A stretch of 64,000 bases of DNA from Zea mays (taxonomy: Eukaryota; Streptophyta; Magnoliopsida; Poales; Poaceae), in assembly GCF_902167145.1 (NCBI RefSeq), contig NC_050098.1:35954501-36018500 (forward strand), given 5' to 3'. Made by a program: the position numbers and the translations under genes. This document shows positions 44,707-56,755 of the stretch, one piece after another. The notes under the pieces are model-generated. The model had not been told where the DNA came from and made no database searches. It worked only from the letters and a program-made list of their open reading frames with translations. Each line of letters begins with the position of its first letter. The stretch's first letter is position 1.

Positions 44707-46090
44707 GATATTATAAAAATATTGCCAAAATATTAATGTAACATTTGCTGGACTATGCTTGTAATATTTGGTACTCATGAGTTCTTAATGTAATGTGTAA
44801 ATGACTTTCTAATCTATTTCTTTGCGATGCATGAAATTTTTATTGTACATACCGCTTCTGAGCCTTCAGCGAAAAAACACCTTCCCTTCTTTTCATGCTT
44901 CGTAAAGAAGAGTTTTTATGCTTCGTGAAAAATCCTCCAATCATCGTAGAAACATTAATGCTTCGTCAATGATAGTTTTTCTTCCTCGATATCAGAGTAC
45001 TTCATAAAAAAATGCTTCAAACGTCGCCATAGCACTGATGCTTCGTCAACAATACACTTTTTCCTCCACTTTAGAGCTAATAAATCAGTATCTCTTCAAA
45101 ACTTATTTTGTGCCTTAGCACAATTTCACTTTTTCGAAACATTCTCCGAAGGTTGACATTGTACCCCCTTCTTGTGCCATTGATGCAACATGATGTATGA
45201 TGTTATGTTATGCAAATGATGTGATGATGTTATGCTGTGCAAGATGATATTTGTGCCGAAGACGCACACACACATCCCCACAACGGAATACACAATCTCT
45301 TTGTCGTTTATTTTTTGGCTTCACCGCTTATTTTTCGGTGTATCAGCGCTGACTTTTCGCTGTAAGTTCTGCATTCCCTTAGGAACGCCTTTTGAACTTC
45401 TTCGCCTTCTATTTCGGCGGTATTCGCGTTGACTTTTCGCGCTTCGCCTTATATTTCGGCGGTATTTGGCTCTGCATTCCCTTTGGAACAACTTTTGAGC
45501 AGAAAACTTACACTGTGCTCCCTTAGGAACGAATTTTTGTAGCTTCGGCAAACTTACGCTGTGTTCCGTAGAACGACTTTTTGTAGCTTCGAAGATATTT
45601 GTGCCTTAGAAACGGCTTTTTGTGCCTCGGCAACTTTTTGGACTCCATAAGTCTGTGGAGAAGATATATTTTCACTATGGCAAAAACGTAGCTATTACAA
45701 GGAATTAAAAACGCCAAGAAAACTAAGTTTTCAACAACTGTTCTTTAGTAAGAAAGAGAATGACAATAAATGTAAAAACTAATTCAGGGGTAGGATATCT
45801 CTTAGAAGATATGCTTCGACTCTAGCACAATACTGTTGACTGTTCGAGCTTCGGACTCCTCCCTGAAGTCTCTCTGCTGATGGGTCTGTTGACTCCCTTC
45901 TGGCTGTTGGTCGCGCGAATATGCAGGTTGTAGTGGTGGCGGAGGTGGATGCTATGGCCAGGATGCCTGTGGCTGACTGGCCGAAGCAACAGACGTTGCA
46001 GGATGGTTACCCACATACTCTGGTATGTAGGACGAGTGATATGAAGCAGTATGCATGACCTGCTTCGGCTGGTTCTGCTGAGATGCAGCT
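44707..46090. other. Non-coding centre of element D
   Basis: No gene is visible. The text is rich in CTTCG/GAAGC and repeats phrases such as GCTTCGTCAA and TTCGGCGGTATT around 44880-45480. This is where a complete element would carry pol, and no RT or integrase motif is found on either strand. On the minus strand, 46090-45830 still reads as broken Gln/Ser-rich gag tail. Confidence 0.7.
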
Positions 46091-47328
46091 TCTGCTATTT
46101 CCTTCTGTTTCTAAATGGTGACATGGCACATCCTTGTAGTATGGCCCTTGTCCTCACCACAAAATAAGCAATAAATTTTCCTAGGCTGATCCCCAAACCT
46201 TCCTCCGAAGCCCCTGGCGCCTCTGCCCCTTAGAGCTGGCGGCCGAAGATAGCTTTGTTGCTGCCCCGAAGCTTGCGAGGAATACTGTGGCCTCTGTTGC
46301 TGACTTCCTCTGTCGTCATTCTAGGAGGAGTGGATTGATCTGACGTGCCTTGGGTGGATTCTCCCTCCGAAGCCCCTGGTCATCTCAGAGAACCTGTAGG
46401 CTTCCTCCCTTCTTTGACGAAAGTCATTATCAGCTCAGATGTATTCATCCATCTTTTGAAGCAATTTCTCCAGGGTCTGAGGGGGTTTCCTGGCGAAGTA
46501 TTGGGCCGTAGGTCCTGGCCGAAGCCCCTTGATCATGGCCTCAATGACAATTTCATTGGGCACCGTTGGCGCTTGTGCCCTCAGACGCAAGAACCTTCGA
46601 ACATACGCCTGGAGGTATTCTTCGTGATCTTGCGTGCACTGGAACAAAGCTTGAGCAGTAACCGGCTTCGTCTGAAACCCTTGGAAACTGGTGATCAACA
46701 TGTCCTTCAGCTTCTGCCATGATGTGATTGTTCCTGGCCAAAGAGAGGAGTACCAGGTTTGCGCAACATTCTTGACTGCCATGACGAAAGATTTCGCCAT
46801 GACTGCGGTATTGCCTCCATATGAAGATATGGTTGATTCGTAGCTCATCAGAAATTGCTTCGGATCTGAGTGCCCGTCATACATGGGGAGCTGGGGTGGA
46901 TTGTAAGATGGGGGCCAAGGTGTAGCCTGCAGTTCTGCTGACAGAGGAGAAGCATCATCAAAAGCAAAATTTCCATGATGGAAATCCTCATACCATTCAT
47001 CCTCATTGAAGAAGCCTTCTTGGTGAAGCTCCCTATGTTGGGGCCTTCGCTCTTGCTCATCTTGAGCGAGATGGCGTACTTCTTCAGTAGCTTCGTCAAT
47101 CTGCCTCTGAAGATCGGCTAGTCGAGCCATCTTCTCCTTCTTTCTTTGTACTTGTTGATGAAGCATTTCCATGTTCCTGATTTCTTGGTCCAACTCGTAC
47201 TCCTGGGGTGTTGGACTAGTGGCCTTGCTCTTCTGTCTTCGGGCCTCTCGAAGAGAAAGGGTCTCCTGGTTCAGGTCCAGCGGCTGCAGAGCGGCAGCCC
47301 CTGTCGCTGAAGCTTTCTTCGGTGGCAT
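45826..47328 (-). pseudogene. Gag of element D, broken
   Basis: Start ATG at 47328 (MPPKKASATGAAAL). A coiled coil (NMEMLHQQVQRKKEKM) is followed by the retrotransposon gag domain at about residues 130-295 (AQTWYSSLWPGTITSWQKL, then FLRLRAQAPTVPNE). TGA at about 46433 ends the first frame where an Arg codon is expected (DEYI-stop-ADND). Further on a CCHC knuckle CLFCGEDKGHTTRMC is encoded at about 46180-46130, and stops follow at about 46111 and 45953. The element could not make full-length gag now. Confidence 0.88.
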
Positions 47329-47375
47329 GACGAAGGTCAATGCTTGCCGAAGGTGGTCGAAAAGGGTTCACCGGA

Positions 47376-47387
47376 GGTGGGCGCCAA
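47376..47387 (-). other. Primer-binding site of element D
   Basis: On the minus strand the LTR end CCAACA is followed by TTGGCGCCCACC, nearly identical to the primer site of element A. It shows that D is oriented on the minus strand. Confidence 0.85.
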
Positions 47388-47803
47388 TGTTGGGGACTTG
47401 TTCTCAAATTCTATGAGTTAAGAACAAGGCAACACAAAAAATGTTAAACATTAAAGTCCTTCATCCTTCGAAGCATTATTTCCCTTGGGACATAATGATT
47501 TTCGGACGAAGGTTATGAAGGACATACCTTCATGAGCACAAGATATAATAATGAAGAAGGAATCATATGAAGTGTAAGAGATAACATAAACAATTATGTA
47601 TTGTTATCAACTCATTTCTATTTTATTATTATGGAAAAATGGAAATGATATTAAATTACAAATGTACCTTCGGCTTGAAAGAAGGTAAGAGTACAAGCGT
47701 GACGCAAAAGCAAATGCCAAGTCAGCGTGAACAGTACGGGAGCACTGTTCATCTATTTATAGGCACGGGACACAGCCCATGTAAAATTACACCCATGCCC
47801 TTT
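47388..47803 (-). repeat. 5' LTR of element D, inner part (416 bp)
   Basis: Starts TGTTGGGGACTTG and is cut after ATGCCCTTT by copia-3. The remainder is at 56756-57009; 416 + 254 = 670 bp, equal to the 3' LTR. Confidence 0.95.
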
Positions 47804-49042
47804 TGAGAGCACCTAGAGGGGGGGGGGTGAATAGGTGATCCTGTGAAAACTTAACCTTATAGCCACAAAAACTTGTTAAGTGTTAGCACAATAATTGCCA
47901 AGTGGCTAGAAAGGAGTCTCAACAAAACACAATACCACAAGAGATCAAACACAGAGATGACATAGTGGTTTATCCCGTGGTTCGGCCAAGACCAACGCTT
48001 GCCTACTCCATGTTGTGGCGTCCCAATGGACGAGGGTTGCAATCAACCCCTCTCAAGTGGTCCAAAGACCAACTTGAATACCACGGTGTTTTGCTTTGCC
48101 TTTAAATATCCCGTTTGCGAGGAATCTCCACAACTTGGAGCCTCTCGCCCTTACACTTAAGATTCACAAAGAAATACGGAGTAAGGGAGAAACTAGCAAC
48201 GCACACAAGACAAAATCAGAGCAACAACACGCACACAAGTCGCAACAAGAGCTCGCAACACAACTCAATGAGTTCACCACTCAACAGGAGCTCTAGATGC
48301 TATCACAATGAACCAAATGTGTGGAATCGATGTCTTGGTGCTTAGGAATGTTGTAGGAATACTTGGTGGTTTCCTCCATGTGCCTAGGGGTCCCTTTTAT
48401 AGCCCCAAGGCAGCTAGGAGCCGTTGAGAACAATTCTGGAAGGCCATCCTTGCCTTCTGTCGTCGGGCGCACCGGACAGTCCGGTGCACACCGGACACTG
48501 TCCGGTGCCCGATTTCCTTCCTTAAACAGCGCAGCCGACCGTTGCAGATGCGGGAGCCGTTGGCGCACCGGACAGTCCGGTGCCCCCTTCTAGCCGTTGG
48601 CTCGGCCACGTGTCCCGCGCAGATCGCGCGGCCGACCGTTGGCCCGGCTGACCGTTGGCTCACCGGACAGTCCGGTGCACACCGGACAGTCCGGTGAATT
48701 TTAGCCGTACGCCGTCGGCAAATTCCCGAGAGCGGCCACTTCGCCCGAGGTAGCCTGGCGCACCGGACACTGTCCGGTGCACCACCGGACAGTCCGGTGC
48801 CCCAGACCGAAACAGCCTCTTGGCTGTACACAGCCAACTCTTCTCTTTTCTTCTTCATTCTGTTTCTGATACTTAGACAAGTATATTAGTACACAAAACC
48901 AATGTACTAAGACTTAGAAACATACCTTTGCTCTTGATTTGCACTTTGTTCATCCATGGGCATAGATTCACAATTAAGCACTTGTGTTGGCACTCAATCA
49001 CCAAAATACTTAGAAATGGCCCAAGGGCACATTTCCCTTTCA
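47804..49042 (-). repeat. 3' LTR of copia-3
   Basis: The plus strand starts TGAGAGCACCTAGAGGG with a run of ten G's and ends ACATTTCCCTTTCA. A TATA box on the minus strand (GGCTATAAAAGGG) lies near 48393. Palindromes CACCGGACAGTCCGGTG cluster at 48470-48805. Confidence 0.96.
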
Positions 49043-49830
49043 ATCTCCCCCTTTTTGGTGATTTATGCCAACACAACATACAGCAACTAGAACAAGTGCA
49101 ATATCATTTCAAATAAAAACTCAAATTTATTGTGATTCAATTTGGCATATATGGATCATCCTTTGCCACCACTTGGTTTGTTTTTGCAAATCAAACTCAA
49201 ATCTCTATCTCTAAGTCAAACACACATGTTGAAGCATAAAGAGAGTCATTCCAAAAGAGATTGATCAAAGATTTCAAAAACTCCCCCTATTTCCCATAAT
49301 CAACACTTCTCCCTACACGAGACCAACTTTTGACAAAAGAGACAATGCAAGAGTTTTGCCAAACCAAAAGCTCTATCCTACTATTTTCAAAGTTTCTCAA
49401 GTGGTAGCTGATCCATCTATTGCTTTGGCCTTTATTTTCTCCCCCTTTGGCATCAAGCACCAAAACGGGATCAATCTTGGCCCTTTAACCCCATTGCCTC
49501 ACCAAAATCTTCAATTAAGAGCAAATAGGCAATAAGAGTCTAAAGATGAACTTGGAATAAGTTACCCTCTCATCGGAGTGCAGTGGAAGTCTTTCATGGT
49601 CCAAGTCCACCTTTTTCCCTTTCAATCCATCTTTGAGACTAAATCATCAAACTCATGCACATGGTTAGTCTTCAAAGGGTCAAGTTGTAACACATCTCCC
49701 CCTAAACATGTGCATCACTTTGCAACGGGCTTGTGAGGTCCAGGGAGTGTTTGTACAACTTGAGCACCACAATAAACAACAAAATGCAGAATGAACATGA
49801 TCAAAAGCATAAACATATGTATGCTACATT
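49043..49830 (-). other. Polypurine tract and 3' internal non-coding region of copia-3
   Basis: The complement of 49043-49056 reads AAAAAGGGGGAGAT next to the LTR. The remaining 770 bases between it and the pol stop carry no long frame, and GGGGGAGA-type stretches recur (about 49285, 49440, 49700). No env-like ORF. Confidence 0.8.
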
Positions 49831-52800
49831 TCAATCCAAGTTCCGCGAATCTAAGATATTGAGCTCACTCCGCAGCCTGCAAAAGGTCTTCTCATCTAGA
49901 GGCTTGGTAAAGATATCGGCTAGCTGGTTCTCGGTGCTTACATGAAACACTTCGATATCTCCCTTTTGCTGGTGGTCTCTCAAAAAGTGATGCCGGATGT
50001 CAATGTGCTTTGTGCGGCTGTGTTCAACAGGATTTTCCGCCATGCGGATAGCACTCTCATTGTCACATAGGAGTGGGACTTTGCTCAGATTGTAGCCAAA
50101 GTCCCGGAGGGTTTGCCTCATCCAAAGTAGTTGCGCGCAACACTGTCCTGCGGCAACATACTCGGCCTCAGCGGTGGATAGGGCAACGGAAGTTTGTTTC
50201 TTAGAGTTCCACGACACCAGGGACCTTCCTAAGAATTGGCACGTCCCCGATGTACTCTTCCTATCGACCTTACATCCAGCATAGTCGGAGTCTGAGTATC
50301 CAACCAAGTCAAAGGTAGACCCCTTTGGATACCAGAGCCCGAAGCAAGGCGTAGCAACTAAATATCTCAGAATTCGCTTCACCGCCACTAAGTGACACTC
50401 CTTAGGATCGGATTGAAATCTAGCACACATGCATACGCTAAGCATAATATCCGGTCTACTAGCACATAAATAGAGCAAAGAACCTATCATGGACCGGTAT
50501 GCTTTTTGATCAACGGACTTACCTCCTTTGTTGAGGTCGGTGTGTCCGTCGGTCCCCATCGGAGTCTTTGCGGGCTTGGCGTCCTTCATCCCAAACCGCT
50601 TCAGCAAGTCTTGCGTGTACTTCGTTTGGGAGATGAAGGTGCCGTCCTTGAGTTGCTTCACTTGGAACCCAAGGAAGTAGTTCAACTCGCCCATCATCGA
50701 CATCTCGAATTTCTGCGTCATCACCCTGCTAAACTCTTCACAAGACTTTTGGTTAGTAGAACCAAATATTATGTCATCGACATAAATTTGGCACACAAAC
50801 AAATCACCATCACATGTCTTAGTAAACAGAGTTGGATCGGCTTTCCCAACCTTGAAAGCATTAGCAATTAAAAAGTCTCTAAGGCATTCATACCATGCTC
50901 TTGGGGCTTGCTTAAGTCCATAGAGCGCCTTAGAGAGCTTACACACGTGGTCGGGGTACCGTTCATCCTCAAAGCCAGGGGGTTGCTCCACGTACACCTC
51001 CTCCTTGATTGGCCCATTGAGGAAAGCGCTCTTCACATCCATTTGGTACAACCTGAAAGAATGGTGAGCGGCATATGCTAGCAAGATACGAATGGACTCT
51101 AGCCTAGCTACAGGAGCAAAGGTCTCCTCAAAGTCCAAACCTGCGACTTGGGCATAACCTTTTGCCACAAGTCGAGCCTTGTTCCTTGTCACCACTCCGT
51201 GCTCGTCTTGTTTGTTGCGAAACACCCACTTGGTTCCCACAACATTTTGCTTAGGACGAGGCACCAAAGTCCAAACTTCATTGCGCTTGAAGTTGTTGAG
51301 TTCCTCCTGCATGGCCAACACCCATTCCGGATCTAGCAAGGCCTCTTCTACCCTGAAAGGCTCAATAGAAGAGACAAAAGAGTAATGCTCACAAAAATTA
51401 ACTAATCGAGATCGAGTAGTTACTCCCTTGCTAATATCACCCAGAATTTGGTCGACGGGATGATCCCTTTGAATCATCGCTCGAACTTGGGTTGGAGGTG
51501 CCGGTTGCGCTTCTTCCTCCATCACGTGAACATCTTGTGCTCCCCCTTGATCACACGCCTCCTTTTGATGAACCTGTTCATCATCTTGAGGTGAGGGATG
51601 CACCATTGTTGAGGAAGAAGGTTGATCTCGTTCATCTTGTTCCTGTGGCCGCACTTCTCCAATCGCCATGGTTCGTATAGCGGCTGTCGGAACATCTTCT
51701 TCATCTACATCATCACAATCAACAACTTGCTCTCTTGGAGAGCCATTAGTCTCATCAAATACAACGTCGCTAGAGACTTCAACCAAACCCGATGATTTGT
51801 TGAATACTCTATACGCCTTTGTATTTGAGTCATAACCTAACAAAAACCCTTCTACAGCTTTGGGAGAAAATTTAGAATTTCTACCTTTCTTCACTAGAAT
51901 GTAGCACTTGCTCCCAAATACACGAAAGTAAGATACATTGGGTTTGTTACCGGTTAGTAGCTCATACGAAGTCTTCTTGAGAAGGCGATGAAGGTAGACC
52001 CTGTTGATGGCATGGCAAGCCGTGTTCACGGCTTCCGACCAAAAACGCTCGGGGGTCTTGAATTCTCCAAGCATCATCCTCGCCATGTCGATTAGCGTCA
52101 TGTTCTTCCTTTCTACCACACCATTTTGCTGTGGTGTGTAGGGAGCGGAGAACTCGTGCTTGATCCCTTCCTCCTCAAGGAACTCCTCCACTTGAAGGTT
52201 CTTGAATTCGGACCCGTTGTCGCTCCTTATCTTCTTCACCTTGAGCTCAAACTCATTTTGAGCTCTCCTGAGGAAGCGCTTGAGGGTCCCTTGGGTTTCA
52301 GACTTATCCTGCAAAAAGAACACCCAAGTGAAGCGAGAAAAGTCATCAACAATAACTAAACCATACTTACTTCCTCCTATGCTTAGATAGGCGACGGGTC
52401 CGAAGAGATCCATATGTAGCAGCTCCAGGGGCCTTGATGTGGTCATCACATTCTTGCTGTGATGTGCTCCTCCCACCTGTTTACCTGCTTGACATGCTGC
52501 ACAAGGTCTATCTTTTTCGAATTGCACGTTAGTTAAACCTATCACGTGTTCTCCCTTTAGAAGTTTGTGAAGGTTCTTCATTCCTACATGTGCTAAGCGG
52601 TGATGCCACAGCCAGCCCATGCTAGTCTTAGCAATTAAGCGTGCATCTAGACCGGCCTCTTCTTTTGCAAAATCAACTAAATAAAGTTTGCCGTCTAATA
52701 CACCCTTAAAAGCTAGTGAACCGTCACTTCTTCTAAAGACAGACACATCTACATTTGTAAATAGACAGTTATATCCCATATTGCATAGTTGACTAACCGA

Positions 52801-53037
52801 TAGTAAATTATATCCAAGAGACTCTACTAAAAATACATTAGAGACAGAGTGCTCATTAGAAATTGCAATTTTACCTAACCCTTTTACCTTGCCTTGATTC
52901 CCATCACCGGATATAATTGAATCTTGGGAATCCTTATTCTTGACGTAGGAGGTGAACATCTTCTTCTCCCCCGTCATATGGTTTGTGCATCCGCTGTCGA
53001 TAATCCAGCTTGAACCCCCGGATGCATAAACCTGCAA
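49831..53037 (-). CDS. Pol of copia-3 (protease, integrase, RT, RNase H), intact
   Basis: Open for about 1068 codons to TGA at 49831. Residues counted from 53037: protease [11 protein letters not shown] near 11-21; GAG-pre-integrase zinc region with [14 protein letters not shown] near 143 and CAACQAGKQ near 180; integrase catalytic D210 (HMDLFG), D273 (RSDNGSEF) and E309 (GVVERKN); RT from about 590 with [10 protein letters not shown] and [11 protein letters not shown]; RNase H with GYSDSDYAG and [11 protein letters not shown] near the end. The frame has no ATG before the protease motif. It lies one base forward of gag and must be reached by frameshift or splicing. It makes cDNA and integrates it. 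Confidence 0.95.
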   Translation of the reverse strand: MQVYASGGSSWIIDSGCTNHMTGEKKMFTSYVKNKDSQDSIISGDGNQGKVKGLGKIAISNEHSVSNVFLVESLGYNLLSVSQLCNMGYNCLFTNVDVSVFRRSDGSLAFKGVLDGKLYLVDFAKEEAGLDARLIAKTSMGWLWHHRLAHVGMKNLHKLLKGEHVIGLTNVQFEKDRPCAACQAGKQVGGAHHSKNVMTTSRPLELLHMDLFGPVAYLSIGGSKYGLVIVDDFSRFTWVFFLQDKSETQGTLKRFLRRAQNEFELKVKKIRSDNGSEFKNLQVEEFLEEEGIKHEFSAPYTPQQNGVVERKNMTLIDMARMMLGEFKTPERFWSEAVNTACHAINRVYLHRLLKKTSYELLTGNKPNVSYFRVFGSKCYILVKKGRNSKFSPKAVEGFLLGYDSNTKAYRVFNKSSGLVEVSSDVVFDETNGSPREQVVDCDDVDEEDVPTAAIRTMAIGEVRPQEQDERDQPSSSTMVHPSPQDDEQVHQKEACDQGGAQDVHVMEEEAQPAPPTQVRAMIQRDHPVDQILGDISKGVTTRSRLVNFCEHYSFVSSIEPFRVEEALLDPEWVLAMQEELNNFKRNEVWTLVPRPKQNVVGTKWVFRNKQDEHGVVTRNKARLVAKGYAQVAGLDFEETFAPVARLESIRILLAYAAHHSFRLYQMDVKSAFLNGPIKEEVYVEQPPGFEDERYPDHVCKLSKALYGLKQAPRAWYECLRDFLIANAFKVGKADPTLFTKTCDGDLFVCQIYVDDIIFGSTNQKSCEEFSRVMTQKFEMSMMGELNYFLGFQVKQLKDGTFISQTKYTQDLLKRFGMKDAKPAKTPMGTDGHTDLNKGGKSVDQKAYRSMIGSLLYLCASRPDIMLSVCMCARFQSDPKECHLVAVKRILRYLVATPCFGLWYPKGSTFDLVGYSDSDYAGCKVDRKSTSGTCQFLGRSLVSWNSKKQTSVALSTAEAEYVAAGQCCAQLLWMRQTLRDFGYNLSKVPLLCDNESAIRMAENPVEHSRTKHIDIRHHFLRDHQQKGDIEVFHVSTENQLADIFTKPLDEKTFCRLRSELNILDSRNLD

Positions 53038-53044
53038 GGCAAAT

Positions 53045-55444
53045 TTAGGCTTGGGACTTAGGTACCCAACTCTTGTTGGGTCCTACAAGGTTAGTCACAA
53101 TTGTCTTAGGGACCCAAATGCAAGTTTTGTCTCCCTTGCATTTTGCCCCTAACTTCCTAGCAACTATTTTCCTATCTTTTCTACAAATAGCAAAGGAAGC
53201 ATTTAAAGCACAATAAATTGTAGAAGGTTCATTCACTACTTTTCTAAGAGCATGAATAATATTCTTTCTAGGCACATGATGAGTAGCATTTCTCCTAGAC
53301 ATATGTCTACCATGCATATAGGAAGAACTAGAAGCAAACATGGCATGAGAGTCAAAATCATCATAAGCATTATAATTCCTATAAGCATTTCTAGTTTGTC
53401 TCCTATCATGGTACATAAAAGCATGGTTCTTTTTAGCACTACTAGCCATTGGGGCCTTCCCTTTCTCCTTGGCGGGGATGGGAGCCTTATGGCTTGTTAA
53501 GTTCTTGGCTTCTCTCTTGAAGCCAAGTCCATCCTTAATTGGGGGGTGTCTACCAATCGTGTAGGCATCCCTTGCAAATTTTAGCTTATCAAAATCACTT
53601 TTGCTAGTCTTAAGTTGGGCATTAAGACTAGCTACCTCTTCATTTAATTTAGTAATGCAAGCTAGGTGTTCACTATAAGCATCAATGTTAATGTCTTTAC
53701 ACCTAGTGCACGTTACAACATTTTCTACACAAGAGATAGATTTACTAGCAATCTCTAACTTAGCATTCAAATCATTATTAATGCTCTTTAATTTAGAAAT
53801 TGTCTCATGGCAAGAAGATAATTCACAAGAAAGCATTTCATTTCTTTTAACTTCTAGAGCATGAGATCTTTGTGTTTCTACAAATTTATCATGTTCTTCA
53901 TACAATAAATCCTCTTGTTTCTCTAAGAGTCTATCCTTCTCATTCAAGGCATCAATCAATTCATTGATTTTATCAATTTTATTCCTATCCAATCCCTTGA
54001 ACAAGCTAGAGTAATCTATTTCCTCTTCGCTAGACTCATCATCACTAGAAGAATCATAAGTATTACTGTCTCGAGTACATACCTTCTTCTCCTTTGCCAT
54101 GAGGCATGTGTGACGCTCGTTTGGGAAGAGGGATGACTTGTTGAAGGCGGTGGCGGCGAGTCCTTCATTGTCAGAGTCGGAGGAGGAGCAATCCGAGTCC
54201 CACTCCTTTCCTAGATGTGCCTCGCCCTTGGCCTTCTTGTAATTTTTCTTCTTTTCCCTCTTGCTCCCGTGTTCCTGGTCACTTTCATTATCGGGACAGT
54301 TAGCAATAAAATGACCAATCTTACCGCATTTGAAGCATGAGCGCTTTCCCTTGGCTTTGGTCTTGCTTGGCTGTCCCTTGCGACCCTTAAGCGCCGTCTT
54401 GAAGCGCTTGATGATGAGGGCCATCTCCTCATCATTTAGCCCTGCCGCCTCAACTTGCGCCACCTTGCTAGGTAACGCCTCCTTGCTCCTTGTTGCCTTG
54501 AGAGCAATGGGTTGAGGCTCATGGATTGGACCGTTCAACGCGTCGTCCACGTATCTTGCCTCCTTGATCATCATTCGCCCGCTTACGAATTTTCCAAGGA
54601 TTTCTTCGGGCAACATTTTGGTGTACCTGGGATTCTCACGAATATTATTCACCAAATGAGGATCAAGAATGGTAAAGGACCTTAGTAGTAGTCGGACGAC
54701 GTCATGGTCCATCCATCGCGTGCTTCCATAGCTCCTTATTTTGTTGATAAGGGTCTTGAGCCGGTTGTATGTTTGGGTTGGCTCCTCGCCCCTTATCATC
54801 GCAAATCTTCCAAGCTCGCCCTCCACCAACTCCATTTTAGTGAGCATGGTGATGTCGTTCCCTTCGTGAGAGATCTTGAGGGTGTCCCATATCTGCTTGG
54901 CATTGTCCAAGCCGCTCACCTTATTGTACTCTTCCCTGCACAAAGATGCTAATAGAACAGTAGTAGCTTGTGCATTTCTATGGATTTGTTCATTTATAAG
55001 CATAGGGCTATCCGAGCTATCAAATTTCATTCCATTCTCTACAATCTCCCATATGCTTGGATGGAGAGAGAATAAGTGACTACGCATTTTGTGACTCCAA
55101 AATCCGTAGTCCTCCCCATCGAAGTGTGGAGGTTTGCCAAGAGGAATGGAAAGCAAATGCGAATTCGAACTATGTGGAATACGAGAATAATCAAATGAAA
55201 AGTTCGAATTGACCGTCTTCCTGTAGTCGTTGTCGTCGTCCGTGTCGTCGTCCTTTTTGGAAGAAGTAGACTCATCGCTATCGTCGTAGTAGACAATCTC
55301 CTTGATGCGCCTTGTCTTCTTCTTCTTCCCATCTTTTCGCTTGTGTCCCGAGCCCGAGTCAGTAGGCTTGTCATCCTTTGGCTCGTTGACGAAGGACTCC
55401 TTCTCCTTGTCGTTGATCACGATTCCCTTCCCCTTAGGATCCAT
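53045..55444 (-). CDS. Gag of copia-3, intact
   Basis: ATG at 55444 ([18 protein letters not shown]) to TAA at 53045, 799 codons. Order: acidic/basic Ser-rich N-terminus; gag core with [17 protein letters not shown] (about residue 110) and the [16 protein letters not shown] region; CCHC knuckle [14 protein letters not shown] near residue 370; an acidic linker; a long coiled coil (about 480-620); and a C-terminus ending KSWVPKSQA. The start lies about 50 bp after the LTR. It is larger than copia-1 and copia-2 gags mostly in the tail, and it has sense codons where those share a TAA. Confidence 0.95.
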   Translation of the reverse strand: MDPKGKGIVINDKEKESFVNEPKDDKPTDSGSGHKRKDGKKKKTRRIKEIVYYDDSDESTSSKKDDDTDDDNDYRKTVNSNFSFDYSRIPHSSNSHLLSIPLGKPPHFDGEDYGFWSHKMRSHLFSLHPSIWEIVENGMKFDSSDSPMLINEQIHRNAQATTVLLASLCREEYNKVSGLDNAKQIWDTLKISHEGNDITMLTKMELVEGELGRFAMIRGEEPTQTYNRLKTLINKIRSYGSTRWMDHDVVRLLLRSFTILDPHLVNNIRENPRYTKMLPEEILGKFVSGRMMIKEARYVDDALNGPIHEPQPIALKATRSKEALPSKVAQVEAAGLNDEEMALIIKRFKTALKGRKGQPSKTKAKGKRSCFKCGKIGHFIANCPDNESDQEHGSKREKKKNYKKAKGEAHLGKEWDSDCSSSDSDNEGLAATAFNKSSLFPNERHTCLMAKEKKVCTRDSNTYDSSSDDESSEEEIDYSSLFKGLDRNKIDKINELIDALNEKDRLLEKQEDLLYEEHDKFVETQRSHALEVKRNEMLSCELSSCHETISKLKSINNDLNAKLEIASKSISCVENVVTCTRCKDINIDAYSEHLACITKLNEEVASLNAQLKTSKSDFDKLKFARDAYTIGRHPPIKDGLGFKREAKNLTSHKAPIPAKEKGKAPMASSAKKNHAFMYHDRRQTRNAYRNYNAYDDFDSHAMFASSSSYMHGRHMSRRNATHHVPRKNIIHALRKVVNEPSTIYCALNASFAICRKDRKIVARKLGAKCKGDKTCIWVPKTIVTNLVGPNKSWVPKSQA

Positions 55445-55479
55445 CTCTTCGGGCGATTAGTCCCTTCTTGAAGAGAACG

Positions 55480-55492
55480 GCTCCGATACCAA
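55480..55492 (-). other. Primer-binding site of copia-3
   Basis: On the minus strand the LTR end CTCTCA is followed by ATTGGTATCGGAGCC, an iMet-type primer site with one base altered. Confidence 0.87.
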
Positions 55493-55493
55493 T

Positions 55494-56750
55494 TGAGAGC
55501 ACCTAGAGGGGGGGGTGAATAGGTGATCCTGTGAAAACTTAACCTTATAGCCACAAAAACTTGTTAAGTGTTAGCACAATAATTGCCAAGTGGCTAGAAA
55601 GGAGTCTCAACAAAACACAATACCACAAGAGATCAAACACAGAGATGACACAGTGGTTTATCCCGTGGTTCGGCCAAGACCAACGCTTGCCTACTCCACG
55701 TTGTGGCGTCCCAATGGACGAGGGTTGCAATCAACCCCTCTCAAGTGGTCCAAAGACCAACTTGAATACCACGGTGTTTTGCTTTGCCTTTAAATATCCC
55801 GTTTGCGAGGAATCTCCACAACTTGGAGCCTCTCGCCCTTACACTTAAGATTCACAAAGAAATACGGAGTAAGGGAGAAACTAGCAACGCACACAAGACA
55901 AAATCAGAGCAACAACACGCACACAAGTCGCAACAAGAGCTCGCAACACAACTCAATGAGTTCACCACTCAACAGGAGCTCTAGATGCTATCACAATGAA
56001 CCAAATGCGTGGAATCGATGTCTTGGTGCTTAGGAATGTTGTAGGAATACTTGGTGGTTTCCTCCATGCGCCTAGGGGTCCCTTTTATAGCCCCAAGGCA
56101 GCTAGGAGCCGTTGAGAACAATTCTGGAAGGCCATCCTTGCCTTCTGTCGTCGGGCGCACCGGACAGTCCGGTGCACACCGGACACTGTCCGGTGCCCGA
56201 TTTCCTTCCTTAAACAGCGCAGCCGACCGTTGCAGATGCGGGAGCCGTTGGCGCACCGGACATGTCCGGTGCACACCGGACAGTCCGGTGCCCCCTTCTA
56301 GCCGTTGGCTCGGCCACGTGTCCCGCGCAGATCGCGCGGCCGACCGTTGGCCCGGCTGACCGTTGGCTCACCGGACAGTCCGGTGCACACCGGACAGTCC
56401 GATGAATTTTAGCCATACGCCGTCGGCAAATTCCCGAGAGCGGCCACTTCGCCCGAGGTAGCCTGGCGCACCGGACACTGTCCGGTGCACCACCGGACAG
56501 TCCGGTGCCCCAGACCGAAACAGCCTCTTGGCTGTACACAGCCAACTCTTCTCTTTTCTTCTTCATTCTGTTTCTGATACTTAGACAAGTATATTAGTAC
56601 ACAAAACCAATGTACTAAGTCTTAGAAACATACCTTTGCTCTTGATTTGCACTTTGTTCATCCATGGGCATAGATTCACAATTAAGCACTTGTGTTGGCA
56701 CTCAATCACCAAAATACTTAGAAATGGCCCAAGGGCACATTTCCCTTTCA
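55494..56750 (-). repeat. 5' LTR of copia-3
   Basis: A 1257-bp copy of 47804-49042. It holds 20 extra bases near 56260-56280, one more CCGGACATGTCCGG-type palindrome unit, and a shorter G run (eight G's). Confidence 0.96.
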
Positions 56751-56755
56751 CCTTT

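Larger units (their letters stand above)
47804..56750 (-). mobile_element. Copia-3: young SIRE-lineage Ty1/copia element with intact gag and pol frames
   Basis: Minus-strand element TGAAAGGGAAATGTGCCC...GTGCTCTCA with the exact target duplication CCTTT (47799-47803 and 56751-56755). The LTRs, 47804-49042 (1239 bp) and 55494-56750 (1257 bp), look nearly identical apart from a 20-bp palindrome-unit difference, a two-base G-run difference and a handful of substitutions. Gag (799 codons) and pol (over 1000 codons) are uninterrupted. Primer site and polypurine tract are present. It lacks any obvious lesion and could be autonomous. It is inserted in the 5' LTR of element D. Confidence 0.97.

Noticed and set aside
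51148..52359. Plus-strand frames of 60-80 codons opposite copia-3 pol
   Set aside because: Antisense shadows of the intact pol frame, without start context or domain.
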